Shown here: one piece after another, positions 36,116-45,527 of the stretch
Position numbering within the stretch: the stretch's first letter is position 1
How the letters are laid out: every line of letters begins with the position of its first letter
DNA from: Heliopora coerulea
Lineage: Eukaryota > Cnidaria > Anthozoa > Scleralcyonacea > Helioporidae
Length of the DNA: 64,000 nt
Direction of reading: 5' to 3'
NCBI GenBank assembly: GCA_030142905.1
Contig: JASJOG010000210.1
Coordinates: 248,001 to 312,000 of the forward strand
Program-made: the position numbers and the translations under genes
Notes under the pieces: model-generated
Told to the model about the DNA's origin: nothing
Seen by the model: only the letters and a program-made list of their open reading frames with translations
Database searches by the model: none

Positions 36116-36429
36116 TTTGGAAAGCGATTCATGAAACCTGACTTTGCATTTAGAAACAGACGTAGAAGGACAAACGTAATGAGACGAACCCAGAAAATAT
36201 GTAAAAGAATGGAAAATCAAAACCTTTTCTCACCTATTATTTATAGACAGTCCAGTTATAAACGCATGTCAGAGGTCGCTACCTTCAATACGAAGTTTTC
36301 TTTGGATTCCATCTTTGATTTGTCACTTTTTTTGTTTTTTTCGTGTAACTCAATTACTTCACCTAATAGGAGGTGTATGCTCTGTTTCGTAAGCGTCCTA
36401 ATATTTTTAATTTTGTCCCTGAACTTTAG

Positions 36430-36605
36430 GTATAGCACTGACGAAGGTAATTCCTGGAATAGGTACAACTTTACCCAAAGCCCAGTTAGAGTGTATGGCC
36501 TTCTTACGGAGCCGGGAGAAAAAACGACCATCTTTACGATATTTGGCTCTTACACTGGTCGTCACAAGTGGATTGTAGTACAAGTCAATATGAGTAATGT
36601 TCTCG
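36430..36605 (+). CDS. SORL1: SORL1-like exon k: last VPS10 blade
   Basis: Opens (L)[14 protein letters not shown] with an intact Asp-box, continues [20 protein letters not shown] (near-identical to vertebrate SORL1) and ends [13 protein letters not shown]. Acceptor GAACTTTAG, donor GTAAGT. The exon lies inside a longer open frame that begins in the intron; only the part after the acceptor has homology. Confidence 0.97.
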
Positions 36606-37379
36606 GTAAGTCATGTCTCTGTCGATGTTGAGATCTATTTGGTTGTTGAGGGCGTCTTATATCGTGTTTGGGTTGTGGAAACGATTCGAAAGCGGTGCGG
36701 CGTAGTATAAGCACATTCTGGCTATGTTCGACCGATCGTAGGGCAATCGGATACTACGGATTTCCGATTTTTTATATTTCACAATCGGCAGATTCCGATT
36801 CCGATTTGGATAATATCTTACGCTTCTCACAAGTTCCGTTTCTAGGGGGCTGTGTATATGGGAGGCGAGCCATCCCGGTAAGCGAGATAGCCAGTTAAGT
36901 GAGATATCGCCCGTTAAGTGAGATATCGCCTAATTCACAATTTGTTGTTAATTTTTCAGTCCGCTTACAATGAGAAATAAGCCAGCCTGGTCCACATTAT
37001 TTCATCTGTGAAGTGGCGAGGTCTTGTTAGGCGGGATGAAAATTATCCCATTGAACGCCCACCGGCTGGGCTGGCCTGCTTACGAGAATGAGGTTATTGG
37101 GAGTGCGCATGTGCTATAGTTGTTTAATTTCTTGTGTCAAATTTCAGCGCAAATAATCCGGACAGCCGGGAATCAATTTCACCCATATAAAGACGAGTCA
37201 AAAGCCGTCTCGCTCATTGGGCTAACAGCCCCTAGGTTTGCCGCATTGTTGCTTGAATGAGAACCACGAGTTGTAAAAAAAGCTTTTTGGATGGTATCTG
37301 GGTAACAGATTATTTTAAAACAACGTAACTAAAATTGTTTTGAAGATGTCTTTATTTGTAATGGATAACCCAATTCGCT

Positions 37380-37590
37380 TGCAAAGCTGTTCTCCCTAAA
37401 GATTCAATTAGGGCCACCCGGTGTTGCCGCAGGAAGAAACCGAAGTGCCCGGAGAAAACCTGCAATGTTTGGTAAAGTCAAACTGGACAACACTCTTCAT
37501 TAGTGACCAAAGTAACTTTAATCAGATAACCGCACAGATCCAGAATCGAACCCTGGTTACAGTGGTGAGAAACATATACACTATTTGTGC
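37380..37590. repeat. SINE-like repeat, second copy
   Basis: Shares GCAGGAAGAAACCGAAG, CCCGGAGAAAACCTGCAAT and GGACAACACTCTT with 12718-12925. Confidence 0.55.
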
Positions 37591-37673
37591 CACAAAAATT
37601 CCCATGATACCAAAAGTAATCGGGTATCAATGACGGAAATGGAAGTGGCATTTTAAAGCAACATTAGTATAAT

Positions 37674-37868
37674 TACACAGGTGATTATGAAAAACCCCGC
37701 ATGGTGATTGGTGGCGAATTACGTGTCTCCGATAATCACGTACCGATGAATATAACAGTGAAGGCTCAAAAGCAAGATGGCGGCTACTTTCGTAATTGTT
37801 ACAAAGTAGATTTTAAAATTGCTAGTTCACTACTTTCTTTTAAATAATCACCTGTGTAATTATACTAA
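37674..37868. mobile_element. short MITE with 25-bp perfect TIRs
   Basis: TTAGTATAATTACACAGGTG at the left and its complement CACCTGTGTAATTATACTAA at the right, continuing to 25 bp. About 195 bp long, noncoding. Confidence 0.82.
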
Positions 37869-38060
37869 AACAATTATTCGCCTCAGCTTCAGTGAATATT
37901 ATTGAATAATCAGTTGTTAGACAACAAGTTATTATCTGCATGGTGAACGCTTTAGAGAAAAAGGTGATAAAAAGCTTTTCTGCAGTATATTTACTGAACA
38001 GTATGAATATCCATTTAATAAAAGTAATGTATTTTTCCGTTAATGATGGCGAGCTTGGTG

Positions 38061-38430
38061 TTATTGATTGAATATTTTTTGGTAACGAACAGCAAAAGGT
38101 GTGTTAGAATGAACAGTGAGTGTTTCAAGGTTAATTACTGAAAGCATACGTATCACGAAACGTTTTATAATCCAGGGTATAAATATGAATACCATGTCTC
38201 CGAATAAGTGCACCTGTTTCGTACAAAAGTCGTCATAAGCGTCCCCCGTCAAATAAGCGCCATCCCTTTCCCCCAAAATATAAATCGTATACCGTTTCAA
38301 TCTTGCTGCTGCCTGCACACTACAGGCAATAAATGACAGTTCCGTGGGAATGTGGGCGACTAGTTGCGATGAATCGGTTTTCATTACCCGATAGATTCCA
38401 ACAGCACGTTGATCATATTGCTTAGCCTGC
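38061..38430 (-). pseudogene. HIRAN-like segment in element T2
   Basis: On the minus strand: YDQRAVGIYRVMKTDSSQLV, then AHIPTELSFIACSVQAAARL. The DxRAV...xxVAHIPxELS pattern fits HIRAN. It starts without a clear initiator and drifts into noncoding sequence below about 38200. Weaker than the T1 copy. Confidence 0.5.
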
Positions 38431-38825
38431 TCTTTGGTATCTTTTTGACTGATCCGGACGTCTTAGCTCTGGCTACCATTCAGTTCTGTAGACACGTAGT
38501 CCGCTAAGACAAGAAAAAGAAACAAAACAAAACTGTTTGATGGAGAAGAGGCGAATGGTGACGGATCTACCATTGACGAGGATGATGAGGAAGTAGTAGA
38601 AGTGAAACGAACAAACGAACAGTGCTTGAAAAGTGGTCATGAACTTTCCTCTTTTTTAATGTACACGATTTAAATGTTGTGTTAATGAGCAAACTCTGAA
38701 TCCCAGTAAGTGTTCATTTAAGCTCCCCTTCCCCGTTAGATAAGTGCCTCCGCCCCATTAAACTGTCCCGTAAAAACCCAAATTTGAAATAAGCGCCCTG
38801 GGTGCTTATTTGATGTTTTATGGTA
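38190..38825. mobile_element. Tigger-type element T2 (AATAAGCGCC ends), bounds approximate
   Basis: Inverted AATAAGCGCC/GGCGCTTATT-type blocks cluster at both ends (38212-38270 and 38720-38815), resembling the AATAAACGCC ends of element T3. The + strand has an acidic stretch (EEANGDGSTIDEDDEE) resembling the acidic tail of the T3 transposase. The minus strand carries a HIRAN-like piece. Confidence 0.6.
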
Positions 38826-38882
38826 GGCATAATACATGTATAGTTCTCTGATACTGAAAGGTATTATGGACAAAATTATTAG

Positions 38883-39072
38883 GTAGACCGTGTGGCGATA
38901 ATGATTATGAGAAATGGAGCCCTTACAGCCGTGGAACAGGACATAAATGCTTGCTGGGTCAAAAATTGGTCTTTGAACGTCGTAAGAGAAAAGTTACTTG
39001 TTACAATGGTAGGAACTATGACAGGGCGATCAGGAAGACCACTTGTCCGTGCACTTGGAAAGACTTCGAGTG
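38883..39072 (+). CDS. SORL1: SORL1-like exon l: 10CC module, first six cysteines
   Basis: Reads (G)RPCGDNDYEKWSPYSR, then KCLLGQKLVFERRKR, VTCYNGRNYDRAIRK and TTCPCTWKDFEC, which holds six cysteines. It matches human PCTENDYKLWSPSDERG...CLLGHKTVFKRR...CSCTREDYEC. The real frame is not the longest open one here. The acceptor used is TTATTAG before GTAGACCG; the GTAG four bases later would break the frame. Donor GTAGGT leaves two bases of the sixth Cys codon. Confidence 0.95.
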
Positions 39073-39141
39073 GTAGGTTTTCCGATGCAGCAATTCATGT
39101 TACTTTTGAGTCTTAATTACAGTAGAATTTTATTTTTTATG

Positions 39142-39197
39142 AGTGATTATTGTCTTCGAAACTTTCGAAGACAATAATCACGAAGACAATAATCACA
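39142..39197. repeat. perfect hairpin after exon l
   Basis: GATTATTGTCTTCGAAACTT faces AAGACAATAATC, with a partial third copy. It lies about 70 bases past the exon l donor. Confidence 0.75.
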
Positions 39198-39239
39198 GTC
39201 CCTACAGGACTTTTTCCCGTTCAGGTAAGTCTTTCATCG

Positions 39240-39780
39240 TTTAACCCTGGCTGACGCCATGTTATTTTACTCTGGCAAACGTCAGGTTATTTTATTTTGG
39301 AGAACATCATATTATTTTACTCTGGCTATCGCCATATTTTCTTCCTGCCAACGTCAGATTATTTTACTCTGGCCAACGCTATATTATTTTACTGCCACCA
39401 ACGACAGATTATGGTCGTGGCTAGAAGGTATATTTGAGAAGGAGAATTAGGATCAGGATTAGGGTAAGGGTTACGGTAGGGGTAAGGGTTACGGTAGGGG
39501 TTAGGGCTAGAACTAGAACTAGCCCTAATCCTAACCTATCCTAATCCTAATCCTCCCCAGATTTATCTTTAAGTCACGACTGTCAGATTATTTTACTCTG
39601 GCTATCGCCATATTATTTTGCTAAGCCAACGTCAAATTATTCTACTCGGGCTAATGCCTTATTTTGCTCTTGCGAACGTCAGATAATTTAACTCTGGCAG
39701 GTGTCAGATTATTTTACTCTGGCCAACGCCATATTATTTTGTTGCTGCTAACGTCAGATTATTTTACTCAGGCCTTGATT
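39240..39780. repeat. TTATTTTACTCTGGC tandem array with telomere-like island
   Basis: About ten short units of ATTATTTTACTCTGGCxAACG flank a telomere-like island at 39450-39550. The island switches from GGGTTA-type to CCTAATCC-type strand around GAACTAGAACTAG. Confidence 0.75.
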
Positions 39781-39877
39781 ATTCATTACTTCAAACATGA
39801 AATTTACATTAACTACAACTTTATCTCCAACCTAACACTCTGAACCAACCACATCAGTATGTCTCCCGTATACAGGT

Positions 39878-40250
39878 CCTGCATCCCACAAAATTGAACG
39901 TATCGTAGCCGAAACCGAAATTAAGGTTTATCACAGCTCTGCACGTAAACTATTCCAACAACTTTCTACCCATAAGGACAAAACCCATTTAGGCTCGAAC
40001 CTGAAGTTTACAAGATCCCGTGTGAATGTGGTCATATATATTGGAGAAACAAAACGTAACCTAAAAACTACAGTCAAAGAACACATGAATAACTACTGTA
40101 AAGTGCAAGTCGAAAAATCCTCTGTAGCTAAAGCCCTTCCTCGCCCAGTTCGAGAGTCCATTGAAGTTTTAAAACACATCACTATGACACAAGAATGCTA
40201 TCCACTGAGTGAAGTTTGGACATCTGTATTTCATAAATCATAAATCTCAT
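39878..40250 (+). pseudogene. Penelope-like element fragment P1 with GIY-YIG start
   Basis: Reads SHKIERIVAETEIKVYHSS, then EVYKIPCECG and, after a single-base frameshift at about 40034, IYIGETKRNLKTTVKEHMNN. VYKIPC...YIGETxRxLxTR is the linker and GIY-YIG nuclease start of one Penelope clade. It is truncated and broken. Confidence 0.75.
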
Positions 40251-40441
40251 AAATGGGTTATATATAGATACTGTTGCATTGAACTTCTGATCGTTTCACT
40301 GGTTAAAATGAAATTCTAATGATAAATTAACATCCTAGGAAAAGTCAATCACAGCTAGTATCACGTAGTCATATAATCACGCACTACATGTGCGTGTCAT
40401 TAACAAAATTTAACGTTGTCAAGTAACATTAGTTATGCTCT

Positions 40442-40562
40442 GAAGACGAGCCGGGCAAATGGGACGAAAGCTCAGCAGTTTTTTGAAGATAAAAGTACAT
40501 GGAAGTAAACTTAAATTATGTGAAATAAGTCTATTACTCCATGCAAAGCTTCAAAGAACACT
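40442..40562 (+). repeat. Penelope-associated terminal repeat, copy 1
   Basis: A roughly 120-bp block: CTGAAGACGAGCC, ACGAAAGCTCAGCAG, then CATGGAAGTAAAC and ACTCCATGCAAAGCTTCAAA. Also at 45528-45640 (+) and 44800-44880 (-). The first 40 bases form a hammerhead-like hairpin without helix III. Confidence 0.65.
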
Positions 40563-40984
40563 TTAAACATCAGTGTCACTTTTAATTATTGCCCTTGAAC
40601 CTCTAGACTAGTCCAACTCAAAGCTCTGAGGGCCTAAGATATTGAACCGTTCAGCAACTAATCAGCGTACATAATTTTGCGTTCGGACCGAGAAACGAGT
40701 CGAGCTATGTAATGAACAGTTATATCTAGGGGGTAGCAAACCCATTTTAATTGGGGTGTCCAGCTTAATTTGGCGGAATATTGTATCCTTTCAAAAATTG
40801 CTCGAATTTAATTTGACGCCCAGTCAGACAATGTTTGGTGTAGCCTCGCTTCCTTAGCCCTAATGCTTAAATTGAATATGAAACAGTACCTAAAACGGAT
40901 TTTGACCTACCTTACCGAACCAAGTTTTGCCTGAATTTCTGTCTATGTATAAAACGAAGTAATATCCATATAAAAGGGACATCT

Positions 40985-41160
40985 TAAAACACCCACGATA
41001 TAGGTTATGTTGTCCCGGTAGTAGTAAAACATCTATTGACAAAACCGATCGCCTTACACCACGACTCTTAGAACATGCTACACAACATAAAACAAGTTCT
41101 GTTGCTCACCACTTCTTGGAGTGTGGACATGCACAGTTTTTCACTGAATTAAGATGCTAA
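40985..41160 (+). pseudogene. Penelope-like GIY-YIG C-terminal fragment
   Basis: Reads SIDKTDRLTPRLLEHATQHK, then TSSVAHHFLECGHAQFF. The spacing R...LxEHxxxxxxSxxxxH resembles the second half of a GIY-YIG nuclease. It is only a fragment. Confidence 0.5.
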
Positions 41161-41175
41161 TTTGACAGACTCAAC

Positions 41176-41907
41176 GACATTGACTCAACGACAACTTAAA
41201 TACGAACCACCTAACACTAATACAAATACCCAACGTAACAGACAATCTGGTTTAATCCTCCTTACAGCAAAAACGTCAAAACAAACATCGCACGCGACTC
41301 TTTACGACTTATTGACAAACACTTCCCGCCTAATAACAAACTTTCCAAGCTCTTTAACAGACACACTATACGCGTAAGTTATAGCTGCAACGAAAACATG
41401 AAATCCTTTATCACTAGACACAACAAAACAATACTCAAAAGACACGACAACCGAACAAAATCAACAAACACCAACAACACACGTCACTGCAACTGCAGAC
41501 AGCCTGACCAATGCCCAATCCAAGGCAATTGCCTAAAAACGAACGTAATTTACAAGGCCGAAGTTAGAACAACTGACAACAACGAGACACGAACATACAT
41601 AGGCGTCACAGCCAACGACTTCAAAACTAGATACCGAAACCACAGCAAATCACTGAACAACAAAAAATACCATACCGAAACTGAACTCTCCAAACACATA
41701 TGGCAACTCAAGGACAACAAACGAAAATACACGATCAATTGGGAAATCATCGAACAGCTCCCATCATGTAAAGCAGGATCTAGAAAATGCCGCCTATGCT
41801 TGGAAGAAAAGCTATTAATCTTGAAGGGACGTAAAAAGAACATCCTAAATAAACAATCGGAACTTTCCAGTGCATGCCGACATGTAACACAACACCATCT
41901 GTGAACT
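41176..41907 (+). pseudogene. Penelope-like element P2: RT end and GIY-YIG nuclease
   Basis: The first frame reads QRQLKYEPPNTNTNTQRN. After a one-base shift at about 41247 it continues IWFNPPYSKNVKTNI, LFNRHTIRVSYSCNENMKSF, a Cys block CNCRQPDQCPIQGNC, and then the nuclease: VIYKAEV, TYIGVTANDFKTRYRNH, ELSKHIWQLKD, CRLCLEEK. The stop is at 41902-41904. GIY-YIG is the endonuclease that Penelope-like elements pair with their RT for target-primed insertion. The RT catalytic core is missing. Confidence 0.85.
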
Positions 41908-41945
41908 TGCAAATATTATAAATGTGTGAATAATTAAATCTGTTA

Positions 41946-41989
41946 GTTGCCTGATGATCACCTGAGCGCGTGAAACTCAGAGTAGCGAC
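41946..41989 (+). ncRNA. hammerhead ribozyme, weak helix II
   Basis: Helix I GTTGC/GCGAC, core CTGATGA, then TCACCTGAGCGCGT, core GAAAC, loop TCAGA, cleavage triplet GTA. All invariant core bases are present. Helix II has decayed (only two of four pairs). It lies about 40 bases past the P2 stop codon, in sense orientation. Confidence 0.6.
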
Positions 41990-42015
41990 AGCAAAAAATT
42001 TTGTCTATTTTACTT

Positions 42016-42017
<2 letters not shown>

Positions 42018-42060
<43 letters not shown>
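42018..42060. repeat. (TA)n microsatellite
   Basis: About 43 bp of pure TA after the P2 3' region. Confidence 0.95.
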
Positions 42061-42065
<5 letters not shown>

Positions 42066-42104
42066 GACGAATGTACAAACTTGAATTATTCCGTTTAAAA
42101 TTCT

Positions 42105-42162
42105 AATCACTACAAATTTGTTTCGTAAGGTAAGCGGAGCTTACCACACTCGTCAGGTGATT
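42105..42162 (-). ncRNA. hammerhead ribozyme, well formed
   Basis: On the minus strand: helix I AATCAC/GTGATT (6 bp), core CTGACGA, helix II GTGTGGTAAG with CTTACCTTAC around loop CTCCG, core GAAAC, loop AAATTT, cleavage triplet GTA. Helix III is only two pairs (AC/GU), the short form known from Penelope and retrozyme hammerheads. A second copy, inverted, is at 44161-44217. Confidence 0.85.
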
Positions 42163-42577
42163 GTCACGTATGATGTTGTTGCTCAGTTACCGTAAATGAT
42201 CTAATAAACGCCCGGGGCGTTTATTTAATTTTAGGGGTCCAAGAGGGGGCGTTTAATAGATAGGAGGCGTTTAAAAGAGAGAGGCGTTTATTCTCGTAAC
42301 TTATTTTAACGAACTCAACAAAACTGTATACAGTATGCTTTCAGCCAAAAACGTTTTTATGTCAACAGAATCTCGACTGCGGGCTGACGGCTTTTGCACT
42401 CGAAGGTTTCTAATTTAATTTTTTTTCTCTTTTGCTACAATCAAGAGTGTGCTTTAACGAGTGCGACTTGTTTTCATATTATAACCAAACGCTGAAGTCC
42501 CTAAGTTCTCAAAAGTTTTTAGATAATTTGGAGAAGCGATGGGGAGAGGTTCCTTTTGACAGGAAAAAATACATCTT

Positions 42578-42865
42578 CTAGCTGTCAACATCAATATCAG
42601 AGTCCTCATCCAGAGTAATTTTGTTTTCATCGTTAGCCTCTTCGATGCCCGAGTCGGTTATGACTTGGAAAGGGTTTGGTAGATTTAGTTCATCCAGCAC
42701 GGAGAGTTGTGCCTCTAACTTCTCTGCTCCTGCTTCACACGGTTGACCTTTCTTGAAGCAATAAATATCTGAATCTTCAGAGCCATCAATTGCGAGATTC
42801 AAGGCACAGGACTTGAACGATTTAGCAATCATATCTGTAGAGAGCCGTGACCAGGCAGTTAACAC
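42578..42865 (-). pseudogene. Tigger/pogo transposase C-terminal fragment
   Basis: On the minus strand: AWSRLSTDMIAKSFKSCALN, then LAIDGSEDSDIYCF and an acidic tail EEANDENKITLDEDSDIDVD. The T-x-x-M-I-x-K-SFK-x-C...ALDGxED pattern ends pogo/Tigger DDE transposases. The catalytic part is absent. Confidence 0.75.
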
Positions 42866-42929
42866 CCCAGAATCCTTGCTGGTTTTCTAGCTACGTCTTA
42901 ATCAAATTGCCTTACCGTCCAAGTTTGCG

Positions 42930-43107
42930 GAAAACGAAAACGCGAAGTGGGTCTTGTCATTCCTGGATGCTATCAAGCTCGAACAGGCAGGGAAAAAATT
43001 ACAGACATATTAAGCACCGAGATCAAGAAGATCAAAGAGCGTTATCCTTACTTTGAACTTGAGATTGAACATGACATAATACACAAACCGATGTTAATCA
43101 AGCAATG
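42930..43107 (+). pseudogene. unassigned coding-like segment in element T3
   Basis: Reads CGKRKREVGLVIPGCYQART, then GREKITDILSTEIKKIKERY and PYFELEIEHDIIHKPMLIKQ before a TGA. It has charged, helical-looking composition with no low complexity. I do not recognise the family. It runs in the opposite direction to the transposase fragment, like the HIRAN-like piece in T2. Confidence 0.45.
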
Positions 43108-43380
43108 AAATTAATAAATTGATTGATTTTGCTCTATTTCGCCATTTCCTAGTATTTGGGAGCAATTTTCACGGGGGGCGTTTAATACAAACTTAATAGC
43201 CTGGGGGGGCGTTTATTAGATAAGAGGCGTTTATTTGAGAGTAGGCGTTTATTAGATCATTTACGGTAACTTGAAACTATATATGTCTCAAATTGGATCT
43301 ATCGTGCGTATGACGTTGTGAGGATGGAATGTGATTACGGTGTTATGAATAAATTAGATCCGTTAAAGGTTGACCGGTTA

Positions 43381-44132
43381 TTGGCTGCATAGCCAGTATT
43401 TTTTCCTGTGTCTACATGTCGATATAAGTTCGTTTCTAGTGTTCAGCGAGCTTAGTTCTGGATGGCAAATTATAATAAACTTTTCATACGGGCTTAGGTT
43501 ACATCTCTTGGTTTTGTTGGAATAGGGCCTACACTGTTTAATTATTTTCCATTTGATCGAGTGTTGAACGTTTGACTCTTTTAAGTTCCAAATATATTTA
43601 CTAAGTTCAGTAGCGTGTTTACGTTTGGGATTTCTGAAGGAGCTGGTGTAGTTATGGTATCTTGTTTTGAATGTGTCCTCAGTGATTCCGACGTAGATTT
43701 TTTTTTCTCGGTTATCTTCTCTCGTGACTGTAGCTTGGTAGACAATTCCTTCTGATTGGCATTTCCCAGTGAGTGGACATGTTTCCTTGCGGCGGCAATT
43801 GCACTCCTGAGTTCTAGCTGGGTTGTTTTGGTTTTCTTTGATTAGCAAAGACTTGTTGTGCTCTGAGATGATGTTTTGTACGTTGGGCATGCAGCTGTAG
43901 CTTAACTTTAGGGTGTTCTTGTTGAATATTTTGCGTAGGGGGTGGCTTTGTGGGAAGCATTCATCCATCATTCGGAGGAATCTATGACCGATGTTAGTGG
44001 TAACGTTGGCACTGTAAGGTGGGTTAAACCATATGATCTTTCTGCTTCTCGGGTGCTTTGGTTTTGGTGGCTGTGGGTTAAAACTAAGTCTGTAGTCGTA
44101 TCCGCTTCTTTTGAGGGCTTCTTGGTTTCAAG
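43381..44132 (-). pseudogene. Penelope-like element P3: RT end and GIY-YIG nuclease, nearly intact frame
   Basis: About 250 codons on the minus strand without a break: NQEALKRSGYDYRLSFNPQP, KIIWFNPPYSANVTTNIGHR, FNKNTLKLSYSCMPNVQNII, CNCRRKETCPLTGKC, IVYQATV, IYVGITEDTFKTRYHNY, ELSKYIWNLKES and a final TCRHRKKYWL. This is the RT thumb and linker region, Cys motif and GIY-YIG nuclease. The 5' RT core is lost at the junction with the inverted terminal repeat. Closely related to, but distinct from, P2. Confidence 0.87.
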
Positions 44133-44160
44133 TTAACTGAGCAACAACATCATACGCGAC

Positions 44161-44217
44161 AATCACCTGACGAGTGTGGTAAGTTCCGCTTACCATAGGA
44201 AACAAATTGTAGTGATT
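44161..44217 (+). ncRNA. hammerhead ribozyme, inverted partner of 42105-42162
   Basis: Helix I AATCAC/GTGATT, core CTGACGA, helix II GTGTGGTAAG/CTTACCATAG (outermost pair now G-G, a U-U of the other copy restored to U-A), core GAAAC, loop AAATT, cleavage triplet GTA. It faces the P3 frame head-on, so it is antisense to P3. Confidence 0.78.
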
Positions 44218-44334
44218 AAGATTTTAAATGGAATAATTCAAGTTTGTCCATTCGTCTTACTATTCCGCTCTACCCCGGTATCGAGCACTCCACTCATATG
44301 ATTCTAGACTCGCTACTTGTCTATATACATTTAT

Positions 44335-44412
44335 ATGTATAAAACACTCGGCAACAGCCCCGTGTTTTAAATCCCGATAAAGCACTACTGCTCAGTTTTT
44401 AAATATTACATG
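44335..44412 (-). repeat. TTTATCGGG hairpin family, copy 2
   Basis: AAAACACTCGGC and GCCCCGTGTTTTAAATCCCG then ATAAAGCAC, the inverted form of the 15501 and 52045 copies. Confidence 0.7.
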
Positions 44413-44799
44413 TAGACCTAGGCTTACTGTATGTTTTCACTTGGTTTGAAGATGACTTTGCAAAGTCGGAAATTTACCGTTTAAAATTTAGTCTTGTTTA
44501 TAGCCTATATCTTGCGTTTTTCAAGGTGTCGGGTTTTTTTAGTATTTTGCTTCCTTTAATACTTTTTAAAGTTGTCGGCTGGTTCTGGATTGCTATGTAT
44601 GTTTGCCCGAATTTTCCGGGATTTTTGACAAACTTTGACAAATCCATAAGCTGCGCCCTTGGTTACAGCTGGTGTCGACTAAAAAAATAGATTTTTCTTA
44701 TGCCAGAATTACTCTCATTTATCACGGTAAAGTCACTTGGACGTGTCTTGTAATTAGATTATGATGATATTAAAGACGTTTTAAATGATTTATTCTAAG

Positions 44800-44880
44800 T
44801 AACTTGTATTTACTTCCATGAATTTTTTGTCTTTGATCTGCTGAGCTTTCGTTCCGACTGCCCGGGACGTCTTCAAAAAA
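44800..44880 (-). repeat. Penelope-associated terminal repeat, copy 2
   Basis: Minus strand GAAGACGTCCCGGGCAGTCG, then AACGAAAGCTCAGCAG and CATGGAAGTAAATAC. Helix GTCCCG/CGGAAC is slightly decayed. Confidence 0.65.
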
Positions 44881-44940
44881 TAATTAATGGTATTTGACAA
44901 CGTCAACAGATATCGTTAACGACACGAGCATGTACAGAAC

Positions 44941-45108
44941 GTTTTTCATGATAATCTGACACTGCCGAAGTGAACTTAAAAATGTTGACTCAAGCGGGAT
45001 TTGAATTCAGGTCGAGCGGCGGACCGGTATCCCGAAGTTGCGAGTTCAAATCCTGCTCGAGTCAACATTTTTCAGTTCGCTTTGGCAGTGTCAGATTATC
45101 ATGAAAAA
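44941..45108. repeat. head-to-head pair of tRNA-like SINE units (168-bp palindrome)
   Basis: GATAATCTGACACTGCCGAA at the left faces its complement TTTGGCAGTGTCAGATTATC at the right; ATGTTGACTCAAGCGGGATT faces CCTGCTCGAGTCAACAT. The centre keeps a tRNA-like arm (GGACCGGTATCCCGAAGTTG) and GAGTTCAAATCCTGC. Confidence 0.7.
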
Positions 45109-45527
45109 CTTTATGCACACGTGCATGTGGTACGTAATTATGTAACTACGTGATACAAGCTGTGACTGATTGTTCGTAAGATGTTAAATTATCATAAGAA
45201 TTGCATTTTAACCAGTGAGAACTCCAGCGTACGTATATAACTTACGAGATTTGTTTTATGAAATACAGATGTCCAAAGTTCACTCAGTGGATAACAATCT
45301 TGTGTTATTGTGCTTTGCAACAGTTGTTCATGTGTTGTTTTTATTATAGTTTTTTAATTTAGGTTTCGTTTTGTTTCTACGATATATACAAGACCACATT
45401 CACTTGAAAGCTTCTAAACCCCAGGTTTTAACGTAGAACTACCTTTGTTCTCATGAGTTGAAAGTTATTCGAAAGGTTTACGTTCAGAGTTGTGATGGAC
45501 CTTTTTTGACACGCAGTCAGATCATAA

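Larger units (their letters stand above)
42190..43266. mobile_element. Tigger/pogo-type element T3, inserted in a Penelope terminal repeat
   Basis: Ends CCGTAAATGATCTAATAAAC and its complement, flanked by TA (42188-42189, 43267-43268). Subterminal GGCGTTTA repeats are abundant. Joining the flanks gives GCTCAGTTAACTTGAAAC, which is exactly the sequence (inverted) at about 44126-44155, an empty site. Confidence 0.9.

Noticed and set aside
36131..36429. N-terminal part of the 166-residue open frame overlapping exon k
   Set aside because: Similarity to SORL1 starts exactly after the acceptor at 36429; the upstream part is intron reading-through.
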